Assembly: GCA_018398585.1 (NCBI GenBank)
Contig: JAGTTD010000025.1
Span: 17,427,578-17,491,577, forward strand
Length of the DNA stretch: 64,000 bases
Origin: Simmondsia chinensis
Lineage: Eukaryota > Streptophyta > Magnoliopsida > Caryophyllales > Simmondsiaceae
Reading direction: 5' to 3'
Shown here: one piece after another, positions 33,598-45,695 of the stretch
Layout of the letters: every line of letters starts with the position of its first letter
How positions within the stretch are numbered: position 1 is the stretch's first letter
Made by a program: the position numbers and the translations under genes
Notes under the pieces: model-generated
The model's database searches: none
What the model was told of the DNA's origin: nothing
Seen by the model: only the letters and a program-made list of their open reading frames with translations

Positions 33598-34774
33598 ATG
33601 ATAGGAGTGTAACCACTCGATCTTAGGCTGCATCCTATGTAGAAGTAGCAGCTGGAATGACACCTAGAGATGTTGGAAACATAGCTTCCGTTAGTGCTGT
33701 AAGAAGTAATTCAGATCCACCAGCTGGATGGCAATAACAAAGGCAAGAGATGTTGTTGGCATTAGAGCAAAGATCTATTTTGAGGCAGGAGCAGTTTGAA
33801 CAAAGGTTTAATATGAGGCAAGAGCAATTTGAAAGCAAAATTGAGCAGCGATTGACTCAATTACAAGAGCAAATTAATGAGCCTGGAGCTGGAGCTTTGC
33901 CTTCGATATCACAACTAGAAGTGCTTGTTGTTCACAACATTGCTAGTATTTTGAGCACACCTAATGTACCTCCACAAGTTAGAACTCAAGAGCAAGTTGC
34001 ACCAAGATAAGTTGGAGAGCAAGACAGGATAGTGGCTGCAGAGTGGTATTCAGGACCTCAAAAATCAAATGTGGAATTAGAAGCTTTCAATGGTACTCAA
34101 CCTCAATCTTGGTCTCGAAGATGTGAGAGATTTTTTAGGTTCTACGCTACTCTAGAAGCAGAAAAGTATGAGCTAGCTGCAATTTATTTGCAAGGAGACC
34201 AAGAAAAGTGGTTTCATGGTTTAATCCTTAGCAATCCAACCATTTCATGGCAAGAATTTGTGGATAAACTATGTGAAAGATATGGAGATGATGACCCGGG
34301 GGACGTAGTGGATAATTTCAACAAGTTAGCTCAAACAAGTAGTGTCAAGGGGTACATGACCAAGTTTGAAAATTTGAAAGCAAGGATGATGTCCCTCCAT
34401 CTACGGGCAAGTGAGACCTTTTATGTTTCGAGCTTCATTAGTGGCTTGAACCCTAAAATCAAGAACCTAGTCAAGGCACTTAACCCTCCAACATTGTCTA
34501 GAGCTTATTCAAACGCACAATTGTATAAGTCCGCGATGATGCCTCAATTTGAAGAAGGTCAAGGGGGAAGAACATTGAGCTTGGAAGAGAAAAAAAAAAT
34601 TCAAAAGTTTTGCTACAAGTGCAATCAACAATACAATTTTGGTCACAAGTGTGATCCTCAACACCTCATGCTGTTAACTGGAAATGCGGTTGATGTAGAG
34701 AAAAAGAAGGGTTGTGAGCTTTGTGTGGCAGAGGTGGATAGAATTCAAGAATCGGACATGATTGGTTGTGAATA
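33598..34774 (+). pseudogene. Array gag, copy 3 (best preserved)
   Basis: After a one-base deletion near 33608 the frame from 33750 is open except for one TAA at 34008-34010, and runs to 34775. It shows a Gln/Glu-rich coiled-coil-like start (RQEQFEQRFNMRQEQFE), the gag core (WSRRCERFFRFYATLEAEKY; GDQEKWFHGLILSNP; YVSSFISGLNPKIKNLVKA) and a complete zinc knuckle CYKCNQQYNFGHKC. A further ~30 residues follow with a CELC motif. There is no protease or RT, as in the other two copies. This element probably used a related autonomous gypsy element for its enzymes. Confidence 0.88.
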
Positions 34775-34978
34775 AACTTGCTCCATGAGACCCACGGGAG
34801 CTTTTGTGCTGCTCTCTGCACATTTCAGCAGCCCGCGCTCCTAACGGGCTGCAGGGGTACTTTTCCAGTGCAATGTTCTTGAAGGAATTTAGTGCAGCAA
34901 GATCTAATTAGCATTAATAACAAGTCCCTCGAGTCTATGCTCCCTCAATAAGATTCTTAAGGACATGAATCTCTTAAG

Positions 34979-35383
34979 GGTTATGATTCTAGGATATGTG
35001 TTTAGTTCTAATAAAGCTATGATTGTAATAGATCAATTTAGTATCTTAGTTATCAGAATTAGTCACATTTTAGCTTATATAGTTTAAGGGAAGTTAGTAA
35101 ATCAAGTGTAATGTGTTTGAATATTTTATTTTGGCGGGAAGGTCAGTTAGTTGCTGTTTTGAGTTGTTTAACCGCCAATTGTCCTAAGCTAGTATAAGTG
35201 AGAGTAGTTTCCCATGTAAACAGATATGGGGAATGATAACGAAAGTCTATTCTCCCTCTTTGATCTAGATTCTCTTTAGATATTCTTCTACTTCTCATCT
35301 CTTTCACTTCTTTTATCATCTTAATTCTCTTTTATCTAATCTATCCCTGGCTTATGAACCTAGTGTGATCTAGATTCATAACA
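34979..35383 (+). repeat. Array LTR 4
   Basis: It is 405 bp and begins TTATGATTCTAGGATATGTG after a shortened purine tract (CTTAAGGG). It ends GATTCATAACA and is followed by target duplication ATTTT. Confidence 0.9.
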
Positions 35384-35388
35384 ATTTT

Positions 35389-35604
35389 CTTATATGCTAC
35401 TCGCTATAAAGGATACAAATGTTTTGACCCTAAAAACAAACGGATGTGTATAAATCAGCCTGTGGTTTTTGATGAATCTCGTTTCCCTTTTAAAGAACTT
35501 GTCGTCTTAAATGTGTCAGTCTTTGATGTCACAATCCCCCACCCCTAATTGTCCACACTCAACCACAATTGGGCTCATTACCTCCTCCGCACCGCGCACC
35601 CCCA

Positions 35605-35636
<32 letters not shown>

Positions 35637-37472
35637 CATGGGTTCCCCCCGCTAGTGCCGACACCAAGGCCTTGGTCCCTACACTGTCTTCACAGCCCAA
35701 TCCCACCGGTCCCAACCCAACCCTGACCGCACCCCGATCATCCCCCCCTACCTCCGCCCAAGGCCCAACCTCACCGGGACCTCCACCTGAACCCGCCCCT
35801 GATCCTGACATCCCCCCCCCCCCCCCCCCAAAACCTGGTCTATCTCTTTGTCATGGGCCCGACCCTTGGGCCAGTCCCGACACTAATCCTTGTCCTTTTC
35901 CTACTGATGCCATGGACCCCATCCTTATTGAACCATTAGAGTCGAGTCTAAACATCCATCCCATGCAAACTAGGCTTAAAGTAAGCACATGTAAAACTAA
36001 GCACATGTAAAACTAAGTACCTATTCTCTCTCTTCTCCATAACCGTAATCCAGGTGCCCACATGTTATTCACAGGCCGTGAAAAATCCAAAATGGCAAGA
36101 AACCATGGCAGATGAATTTTAGGCTCTCATACTCAATAACACTTAGGACTCAGTGCCATATGACCCCCTTGAAAAATCTTGTACGAAGCACGTGGAAATA
36201 TAAAGTCAAGTATAAAGCAGATGGCTCTGTCGAACGATTCAAAATTTGCGTTGTGGCTCAAGTTTTTCACCAATTTGAAGGCCTTGATTACAAGGAGACC
36301 TTTAGCCCCGTTGTCAAACCTACCACCATATGCTTTATACTTACCCTTGCCGTTACATAAAACTGGCCCATTCGCCAGTTGGATGTCAAAAACGCTTTCC
36401 TACATGGCTACCTTAAGGAAGAAGTTTACATGAAACAAGTTCGAGGCTTTATACATCCTAAATTTTCAAATCGTGTATTTCGCCTAAGAAAGGCGTTGTA
36501 TGGACTCAAACAGGCACCCTAGGCATGATTCCACCGGTTTAGTTCGTTCTTACTTAGTCTTGGCTTTACTTGTTGCCGTGCTGATCCATCCTTATTTATT
36601 CATAAGACCAAGTCCCACCTCACACGCCTCCTATTATATGTTATTAACATAATTTTAACAGGCACTGACCCATCCCATTTTAACCACTTGGTTGAGTCCT
36701 TATCGACTCAATTCGCAATGAAAGACCTTGGCCCCTTACATTTCTTCCTTGGAATTGAAGCCCAATGTGAATCCAATCACCTTTTTCTCTCCCAACAGAA
36801 GTACACAATCAACCTTCTCACTAAACATGACTTGTGTGATGCCAAACCCATCAAGACCCACTTCTTACCCGAGCACACCTCTCCCTGAGCGATGGGAACC
36901 CTCTTAAGGATCACACTGAATACATAAGCGCTGTAGGGGCCCTTCAATACCTGACCATGATTCGTCCTGATGTATGCTATGCGGTCAACCTCGTCTCCCA
37001 GTTCATGCGTGCTCCCTACGCCCCTCACTGGCATATGCCATCAAGCGCATCCTTAGTACCTCAAAGCCGCCCCTGATCATGATCTCTCCATCATACTCGC
37101 CTGCACGCCTATGGTCACTACCTTTGATGACGTTGACTGGGGTGGCTATCCTATACACATTGATCTACCACTGGTTATGCCTAATACCTTGGTTCCAACC
37201 TCAGCTCTCGGCAGGCGAAGAAATAGGCTACTGTCTATAAATCCACAACTGAATCTGAATACCGAGCTATTGCTCAATCTGTAGCTGAGAATGACTAGAT
37301 TCATTATCTGATGAGGGATCTCGGCCTTCGCCATCTAGGGCCAATTACAGTCTACTGTGATCAAGTCTCCACAGCTAGGCAAGTTGCTGATATCTTGACA
37401 TAGGGTCTGTCCGCCGACCGCTTCTTACAACGCAAGACCAATCTTTGCATTCTTCCACCCTACTCAGTTTGA
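35389..37472 (+). pseudogene. Copia 2 integrase end, RT and RNase H remnant
   Basis: It resumes in the frame left at 27513 (YKGYKCFDPKNKRMC; VVFDESRFPFKEL), then a Pro-rich linker with C runs at 35605-35627 and 35812-35829. Reverse transcriptase follows in pieces: [48 protein letters not shown], with the YVDD box read as YVIN. MKDLGPLHFFLGIEAQ and RNase H scraps end it. Many stops and frameshifts make it non-functional. Confidence 0.88.
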
Positions 37473-37477
37473 GGGGG

Positions 37478-37657
37478 CGTATTAGATTGCATTCTAGAAC
37501 CTTCCTAGCCTAGGGTTTTCTGTACCCCTTGGCTTATATAAAGTCCAAGGGCATTGTAGTCTTTGTGTTAGTAGTGCTTGGCCCATATAAAGGTCCCCTC
37601 ATGTACTTCACTTTATCATTCCAATATATAATTCTCTCTACATTCACATACAACACA
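37478..37657 (+). repeat. Copia 2 3' LTR
   Basis: It begins CGTATTAGATTGCATTCTAG (TG changed to CG) after GAGGGGG and ends near CACATACAACA. It has a TATATAAAG box at about 37534 and again CATATAAAGG near 37584. The exact right end is uncertain by several bases. Confidence 0.75.
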
Positions 37658-38114
37658 ACCAGAATAACTGAATCAAATCTAAGAAAGATCATCGTTTATA
37701 GATAAAAACCCATATGATCGACGGCCAGAAACTGCAGTAATGGAGACATTATTCAAGGAAGAATAGGTGGGTGCTGCTGGTAGAGAGGACTCACCATGAT
37801 GTGCATGCTTTGGGCTAATTTGAGTAAAACCCAGTTGTTCTGAACTTGGAAAGATGTGAAATTTCATTGTCAAGCATGTTGATAATTGTTGAGATACTTG
37901 GCCTCTCTTCAGCGCAGTCTTGCACACTCAGCAACCCAATAACTTGTATGCACCTCTTTATCTCCACTTCAAAGCATGGCTCTGATATTGCTGGGTCTAT
38001 CAGTGAATCAATGTTTGCCTCGTTGCATAGTTTCCATGCCCGGAATTCAACGTTGTGATTTATCAAGTAATTATTACAGATCGAATATGACTGTAAGAGA
38101 ACCGATTCGCTCAA

Positions 38115-39335
38115 AAGTTCAGGCTGACGAAGAAATTAACTGATATCATGTCAAGGGATTAATGAATTCTATACACTTAGCTAATCTAATAAAGGCACTT
38201 GGATGATCTTATAATTCACACATTCCAATACTTTTAACGCAGCTATGACTCTTTTTCTTATTGTCGATGATGAAGATCACTAATTGTAATCTAAAGAGTT
38301 TATCATCTCCACTATGATCAACATTGGAACTAGACTGAAGCTAAAACAGCATGCATCAATTACAACAGATCACTAGGTGTAATTTTATTAGAATATAAAA
38401 TTATTCATGTTGTTTCATCTAACAACTTAAACTTTTAGGATAATTGGTTCAGTGGTATGAAATATGAGACCTGTTGATTAAGAGGTGGCAAATATGAATA
38501 CCTGCAACTGCAAGTCTCACTTTTAATATTAATGTAATCTCAGTATAAGGCATAATTAAGGTGGGCTTGTGTATTATCTCCACTTTGAACTTATTAGGCA
38601 TTTACATGAGTGATAAGTTATGTCATGAAGCTAATCAAATTACCCTATAGTTCACTTGAATTATCTTGAATTCAGCTTTGAATCACTCAATTAACTTCAA
38701 AATATGTGGAACTATATCATTGGGAAATAAAAAACTTTTGAATAAGAAAAATGGCACCAAAAAGTTTTTTATAACCGTTATAATCCACCCTACTGATTTC
38801 CGCATATTTTTGTTGCTCTTTTAATATAATTTTCTATATGAAGGCCTCTTAGGCTCATTTGTAAGCATCTCTTATGAAATACATGAAGTTTTCTATTTTC
38901 TCTCTTTCTCCCTTATTTCTTTCAGCAACTGTCCCTTTTTTCTGAGTCCCCCCCTCTTTCTCTGATTTTCTATGCATAATTGCTGCTGGATTGATCTCAG
39001 AATTCAAATGGATTTAGCATCTTATAATATAAAATTATTCCTAAACCTTTGCCTAGCACTTCAAGCTTGAGGGATAATTGGTTCTCGACAAATCACACTC
39101 AAAGACCCTTGCTTATGTTTTCTTGGAAGCAACTATGACTACAAGATTTTTGTACTTGTACGTGGCTCTTGCTCTAAGGCATATATACTTACTGAAACCA
39201 GAGGGGACTATTTGTAAGGCTGTGTAGGAACAAATCGAGCATCTTATGATCTATCAGATATCTACAAGTAAAATGAACTTATGTATCTGAAAATTCAGCA
39301 TTTTGGACGATAAATAGATAGTTATGGGTTCTTAT
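38115..39335. other. Non-coding gap between kinase pseudogene exons
   Basis: AT-rich sequence sits where this family usually has an intron of about 100 bp, so it probably contains an old insertion. I recognised no LTR, terminal repeat or coding motif. Confidence 0.4.
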
Positions 39336-40022
39336 GACATTAGATAAAAGCACTTACATATCGCATGATACTGAAGAAATGAGCATCGTACCAGAAGCTA
39401 ACATTCCTCATCGCACTTACTATCTCCAATAAGAGCACTCCGAAACTAAACAGATCTGACTTTTCTGAGAATCGCCCTTCCATGGCATATACTCCGGAGA
39501 TGTACCCACTGCATATCAAATCAAACACTCATTTTATATGTTATATAAAGATGATTTACATAATTAACACGCTTGAATCTTAGTTGAAGAGAAAAAGTTA
39601 ATTTTATTTTGAGACACTTGCTATGTTCCAGCTGGGTGGATGGTGTTAGCTTGATCTTCATTGCCCCAAAAGATGCAGACCATTCCAAAGTCTGCAATCT
39701 TTGGGTTCAAGTCTCCATCTAATAAGATGTTACTCGCTTTGAGATCCATGTTTATTATCCATAGTCTTGAATCTCTGTGAAGATACAAGAGCCCTCTGCT
39801 TATCCCTTTTATTATGTTGAACTGCATCTTCCAATCCGAGATTTCCTGGCTGAGCACTGGATCTAGATGACATCAAACAAAAGGTAATAAGTCTAACAAG
39901 ATTGCTTGAATAATTTAAAATACTTTTGTGCAACTGTTTAGTAGTACTTGACCAAATAGAAAAAGCTTTTGCTTGGCATGTATTCATAAATCAAAATTTT
40001 CTCTTCTCATTCATGCAGTAAC

Positions 40023-40133
40023 CACACCCTGAAGGGGTAAGGCTGCATACATCCATCCTCCCAGATGCTGCTTACGGGGGAGCCCTGAGGCACTGGATAT
40101 GTTGTTGTTGTTGTTGTTGTTGCTATTGTTCAG
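40023..40133 (+). mobile_element. 5'-truncated SINE inside a kinase exon
   Basis: The body CTGAAGGGGTAAGGCTGCAT..CCTGAGGCACTGGATATG is followed by a (TTG)n tail. It is flanked by TGCAGTAAC on both sides (40014-40022 and 40134-40142). Read on the minus strand, joining the flanks restores an open kinase frame, so the insertion is exonic. The head is missing. Confidence 0.9.
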
Positions 40134-40600
40134 TGCAGTAACAAACAAGTATGACAAGATTCCTATGTTGAAGCTTAGAGATCACCACCACTTCATTCAT
40201 GAACTCTTTCTGTCCTTGTCCTAAGGTTTCTTTAAGTCTTTTCACTGCTATTTCTTGTCCTCCCTCTAGTTTCCCCTGCCAACAAACAAGTTATCATACT
40301 CAAAACTCTATTATGTTATATTTCTTAAGACCTTGACCTATGGAGTTAGCACTGAGATTTATATATGAACTCAAATAAAGTTTCATTTTAAAAACTAATT
40401 GTATTAGGTGGAAAAGTCCACTTAGCTCATATACTTTATTAACACATTCACATGTAGGGTCAATGATAACATATGATCGAGTCTTCAATATCAGACTTAC
40501 CCTATATACTGGACCAAAACCACTTTCTCCGAGCTTGTTACTTTCATGGACGTCGTTTGTTCCAATCACCACCTCCTCAAATCTAAGTAACGAAAGGTCT

Positions 40601-41164
40601 TGTTGATGTATTTTCAAATTATGTAATGAAATTTGTGAATGAAGTATTTTGAAGTTGGTCCCAAATGTGTGTTCTAAATTTTGAAGTGTGTTGGGATGTG
40701 TGTCGACACACAGGGTTGGTGTGTCGACACACATTCTTGCAGAACAGGGATGCAGAGGTGTGTGTCGACACACAGATCAACAGAACCGAGCCTGTAGAAC
40801 TGTGTGTCGTCACACAGTGTCGTTTTTTCCTAGAATTCGCGCAATAACTTCCCGGGTTTTTGCACCCCTTTTTTGAGGTATGTTTTGGGACATCTTCTTT
40901 CACTTGATTTATTATAAATACCCCACCAATTTGATTGATGAATGATGATGAAATAGTGTCTTTGCATTTGAAAAATGGTCATTCTCTTACATCTCCATAT
41001 ATCTCCCTTTACATACTTTCACTCCACTTTACTTGGTTATCATTGTATCCCCGAGACTATTTTACACGCTGAAATAAGTCTTAAGGAAAATGGCTTCACG
41101 CCTCGAAACTTGAAGATCGGATAGTTACCCATTTTTCTTGATTTTACAAGTGTTTACACCAACA
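40601..41164 (+). repeat. Copia 3 5' LTR
   Basis: It is 564 bp and contains four TGTGTCGACACACA-type palindromes between 40694 and 40820, the last changed to TGTGTCGTCACACA. TTATAAATACCCC near 40911 is a probable TATA region. Confidence 0.9.
40694..40820 (+). promoter_or_regulatory. Palindrome cluster in the copia 3 LTR
   Basis: Perfect or near-perfect GTGTGTCGACACAC palindromes occur about 30 bp apart, upstream of the TATA-like box, and again in the 3' LTR at about 45806-45920. Their position fits an LTR enhancer. TGTCGACA also contains two facing TGTC half sites of the auxin-response type; binding is a guess. Confidence 0.5.
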
Positions 41165-41206
41165 ATCTTAAGACTTAATTTTCACGTTTGGGATCTTGGG
41201 TTTGAC

Positions 41207-44200
41207 ATGGCTTCATCATTGAGAGAGATGACCGCGAATTTCGTCAAATTGGACCGTTTTGATGGCGGGAATTTCTGCTGTTGGCAGAGGAAGATGCACT
41301 TCTTGATCAAGACGCTCAACGTGGTGTATGTCCTGAATAAACCATACCCTGCACCCCCCGCTGCTGAGGAGGAGGAGACACTAGCCGAGCAACGAGCCCG
41401 GTTGAAGTGGGAGAATGATGACTACATATGTCGAGGACACATACTTAATGGGATGACTAACGCCCTCTTCGACATCTACTCCAACGTCCCGACCACTAAG
41501 GAACTGTGGGACGCGCTCGAGGCACGGTACATGGCAGAAGACGCTACAAGTAAGAAATTTTTGGTTAGTCAGGTTAATAATTATAAAATGGTGAATGGAC
41601 GTCCGGTCATGGAGCAATTCTATGAAATTGAATGAATTTTGAATCATTTTAAACAACATAATATGAACATGGACGACACCATTGTTGTTTTTTCTTTGAT
41701 TGACAAACTTCCCCCTTCTTGGAGAGACATTAAGAAGTCTCTCAAGCACAAGAAGGAAGACATATCAATCGAAGAATTGGCTAACCATTTGAGAATTGAG
41801 GAAGGATATAGGTTACAGGATGACAACAAGGAACGCCCCGGTGACATTGGAAAGATCAATGTCACAAAAGAAGGCCAGACGAGTAAGAGGACCAAATGAA
41901 CCGGACACTTTCACAAGAAATGCAATGAAAAGAAAATGAAGTTGGTTTGTTGGGAGTGTCATATGCCCGGTCACCTGAGGAGGGACTGCATCCGCCTTAA
42001 GAACAATAAGAGGAAGGGGCAAGATCATCGCAACAAAAATTCGAACGATAGGTTTGTGGCGATGATCTCGGAGATCAACCTAGCCGAGAGTGATGACTCG
42101 TGGTGGGTTGACTCAGGGGCCACAAAACACGTTTGTAAAGACAAAGGTTTCTTTACAGAATTGGAACCAGTGAACAATGGAACTGTATTGTTCATGGGCA
42201 ATGGAGCGAGTATACCGCTGAAGGGGAAGGGAAAAGTTGATTTACTTTTCACTTCTGGAAAAACCCTTACCCTTACCGATGTATACTATGCTCCGGATGT
42301 AAAGAAGAACCTTGTGTCTGCTGGCCTACTCAATAGGTTTGGGTTTAAACTGGTCTTCGAGTCTGACAAGGTTGTACTATCTAAGGGGGGCGTGTTTGTT
42401 GGAAAGGGGTATCTTTGTAACTATATGTTTAAATTGAATATCGATAATAAAAGTGCTAGTTCTGTTTATTTGCTTGACTCTACTTATTTATGGCATCATA
42501 GATTAGGACATGTGAATTATCGTAAAATGCGTGAAATGGCTACTTCGATGTTGATTCCACATGTTGAAAAAGTAGATGATAAGTGCAAGACGTGCATGCT
42601 AACGAAAATAACTAACTTACCGTTTCCATCGGTACAAAGAGAAACAAATTTACTTGATTTGATACATAGCGACTTGTGTGACTTCAAATATACGCCTACC
42701 ATAGGGGGAAAACGATATTTTATCACTTTCATTGATGTCTGCTCGAGATATTGCTATGCATATTTGATTAATTATAAAGACGAGTCGTTAGAAAGATTTA
42801 AAGCATATAAAGCCGAAATAGAACTACATTGTGAAACCTTCCTTAAACGACTTAGGTCGGACCGTGGTGGAGAGTACTATGACCCCAAGTATTTCGAATC
42901 CACCGGTATAGTGCATAAAATTACTCCGTATATGCCACAACAGAATGGCGTGGCTGAGAGGAAAAATCGGACTCTTACTGAAATGGTTAATTCCATGTTG
43001 TCATACTCCGGTCTTAGCGATGGTTTTTGGGGTGAGGCTATGTTAATAGCCTGTCACATTTTGAATTGTGTTCCGAATAAGAAAAGCAAAATGACCCCAT
43101 ATGAACACTGGAACGGTAGACCCCTAAGTTGAATTATCTTAAAGTGTGGGGGTGTAGGGCCATAGTTAGAGTCCCTGAACCTAAATGTAAAAAGTTAGGT
43201 GAAAGAGGCATCGATAGCATATTTGTTAGGTATGCACCGCATAGTAAAGCATATCAGTTCTATATAATTGAGCCAAATGATTATGTTGGTATTAATACAA
43301 TAATAGAGTCGAGAGATGCCATCTTTGATGAGAATCGGTTCACTTCTATCCCTAGGCCGAGGGATTATGTACCGGTTGATAACAACACACCAGTGTCATA
43401 TGGTGATGATGATGTTCACCATGAGAGGGAACAAACCTCTGATTTCACTCCAGAACTCCGAAAGAGTAAGAGAGTAAGGAAAGAGAAATCTTTCGGATCG
43501 GACTTCTATACCTTTTTGGTAGAAGGTTCAAGAAATGATGTGGTCTCTTTTGTACCACATTGTCATGTCATGGAGGCCGATCCTACGATGTTTGATGAGG
43601 CAATGAGGTCTCATGATGCCGCCTTTTGGAAAGAGGCAATTAATGATGAGATGGATTCCACCATGGGCAATAATACCTGGATATTGGTGGATCTTCCACA
43701 AGGTAGTAAGCCAATCGGGTGTAAATGGATCTTCAAGAAGAAGATGAAAGTCGATGGGACTATTGAAAAGTTCAAGGTCTGAGTGGTGGCTAAAGGGTTT
43801 ACCCAGAAACATGGGTTAGACTACTTTGACACTTATGCCCTCATGGCGAGGATATTGACTATAAGAGTGTTGATTGCTCTTGCCTCTATGTATAAACTCG
43901 TAATTCACCAAATGGATGTGAAAACGGCCTTTCTGAATGGTGAATTGGAAGAGAAAGTGTACATGAAACAAACTAAAGGGTTTGTTGCACCGGGCCAAGA
44001 GATGAAGTTATGTAAACTCATACACTCTCTGTATGGGCTGAAGCAAGCCCTAAAACAATGGCATCAAAAGTTTGATGAGGTTGTTCTAAACAACGGGTTC
44101 ATGATTAATGAACCGGATAAGTGTGTATATAGCAAGTTTCAGAATGGCAAAGGTGTCATAATTTGCTCGTATGAGGATGACATGCTGATATTCGGTATGG

Positions 44201-45123
44201 ATCTAGAGCAAGTAGAGAGGACTAAAAGGTTTCTCTGTAAAAACTTTGCTATAAAAGATATGGGTGATGCTGAGATAATCCTTGGTATAAGGATTGTAAG
44301 GAATGGGGATTCCATATCCTTAACTCAATCCCACTATGTGGAGAGTGTGTTGAAGAGATTCAACTGTGCACCGGTGCTCACACCCGTGGACCCAAGTATG
44401 AAATTGGTACCGAATAGGGGCCCTCCTATTCATCAGTTGGATTATGCCCGAGTCATTGGGTGTCTGATGTACGCCATGGCGAGCACTAGGCCTGACATAG
44501 CCTATGTTGTTGGAAATCTTAGTAGATATACTAGCAATCTAAGTAAGCTACATTGGTAAGCGATCTATAGAGTACTGAAGTACCTGAAGGGTACCATAGA
44601 CTATGGTATTTTGTATGTGGGGTATCCCCCAATTTTGGAGGGATATTCGGATGCCAGTTGGATCTCCCATGGGGAGGATCATGCATCAACGAGTGGATGG
44701 GTTTTCTTACTCGATGGAAGTGCAGTTTCTTGGGGTTCCAAGAAACAGACCTGTATAGCTGATGCTACGATGGCAGTGGTGTTTATAGCTTTTGCTTTCA
44801 TGGTTAAAGAAGCCGAATGGTTAAAGGATCTCTTGTACGAGAAACCTTTGTGGCCTAAGCTGATCTCACCGATCTCTATCCATTTTGATACTCAAGCTAT
44901 GCTTTCTAAAGCGTACAGTGAGGTGTACAATGGGAAGCCTTGACACATTGGTATGAGACACAATATAGTAAGGCATCCAATTTGAGAAGGTGTCATCACT
45001 GTGGATTTTGTAAGGACAAGTCAGAATTTAGCTGATCTGTTCACAAAAGGCCTTGCTAGAGACTTAGTCCTGAAAACATGCACAGGGATGGGGTTGAAAT
45101 CTGTCGTTTTTAGTCACCCATGA
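41207..45123 (+). pseudogene. Copia 3 gag-pol polyprotein with point lesions
   Basis: From the ATG at 41207 (MASSLREMTANF) the parts are gag, zinc knuckle CWECHMPGHLRRDC, protease WWVDSGATKHVC, pre-integrase LWHHRLGHVNYRKM, integrase (IHSDLC; RSDRGGEYYD; VAERKNRTL), reverse transcriptase (WKEAINDEMDS; YMKQTKGFVAPG; YEDD in place of YVDD) and RNase H (YSDASW; NLADLFTKGLAR). Breaks are TGA 41633, TGA 41897, a one-base loss near 43125, TGA 43780, TAA 44557, TGA 44941 and TGA 44983. Otherwise the full length is retained. The 45124-45695 stretch is 3' untranslated and shows no gene. Confidence 0.94.
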
Positions 45124-45695
45124 TTGGTCCTCAACTCGACGCCTAGTTAGACGCTAGGTCTCGGGTTCAATGAGTGAGTTTTATCATCTATGTGGTTGCA
45201 AGCACAAAATATTTTTGCCATCCCGTGTGTAAAGTGCTTGGTATTGTGTCAGAGATTTAAAGGGTGAGCGTATGCTCTTAATGGACCCGGCTTTGATAAT
45301 CGTGTAACAGAATGTCGGTCACAGAACATGATCTATTGGGGTCCACCTTAGTGAGTGTGAAGTTTGGCCACTTCAAGGGGTGATTTTTGACAAAGGGTTT
45401 GGCCCTGATACACTCGCGAAGGGTACAGGACACACGGCAGCATATGTGTCGATCTAGGGAGGTGTAAGGTATGTACGGGGAGTAAAATGCCTAGTGCGTG
45501 GTAATGTGTTCAGTTAGTCAAAAGAGTTGAGTGGTTCAAAGCTTAATCTACCATCTTCGATCCTATTAATTGCAAATATGTCATCACTAGCTGAGGGTTC
45601 AATCGATAGACACCCTCATTGATGCGTGACATGGCCTCCTTTAACTTAGAGATGTTGCTTATGAGAATGACTGTACTTTGAAAATAGTGAGGGAA

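Larger units (their letters stand above)
27519..35383 (+). mobile_element. Tandem array of three gag-only LTR retrotransposons sharing four LTRs
   Basis: The order is LTR-gag-LTR-gag-LTR-gag-LTR. LTRs are 27519-27928, 30015-30421, 32496-32902 and 34979-35383. Each internal part (~2.1 kb) starts with ATTGGTAT(C/T)AG, a methionine primer site, and holds one gag-like frame and no pol; the first two end in AAGGGGGGAGTAT-type and AAGGGGGAGTAT-type polypurine tracts. LTR ends are TGTTATGAATC..GATTCATAACA. One ATTTT duplication flanks the whole array (27514-27518 and 35384-35388), so the array behaves as a single insertion that grew by unequal exchange or arrived as a multimer. Confidence 0.93.
26719..37657 (+). 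mobile_element. Ty1/copia retrotransposon 2, deleted, with a nested LTR array
   Basis: A partial 5' LTR (26719-26845) and a 3' LTR (37478-37657) share GCATTCTAGAAC and TATAAAGTCCAA. GAGGGGG precedes the 3' LTR. The rest of the 5' LTR, the primer site and most of gag are deleted. The integrase core is also missing. The remaining coding region is split by the gag-only array, which sits between ATTTT duplications. No clear target duplication was found for copia 2 itself. Confidence 0.85.

Noticed and set aside
40619..40903. Cys/His/Thr-rich minus-strand protein (repeated at 45659-46089)
   Set aside because: It is a translation of the LTR palindromes, present in both LTRs only.
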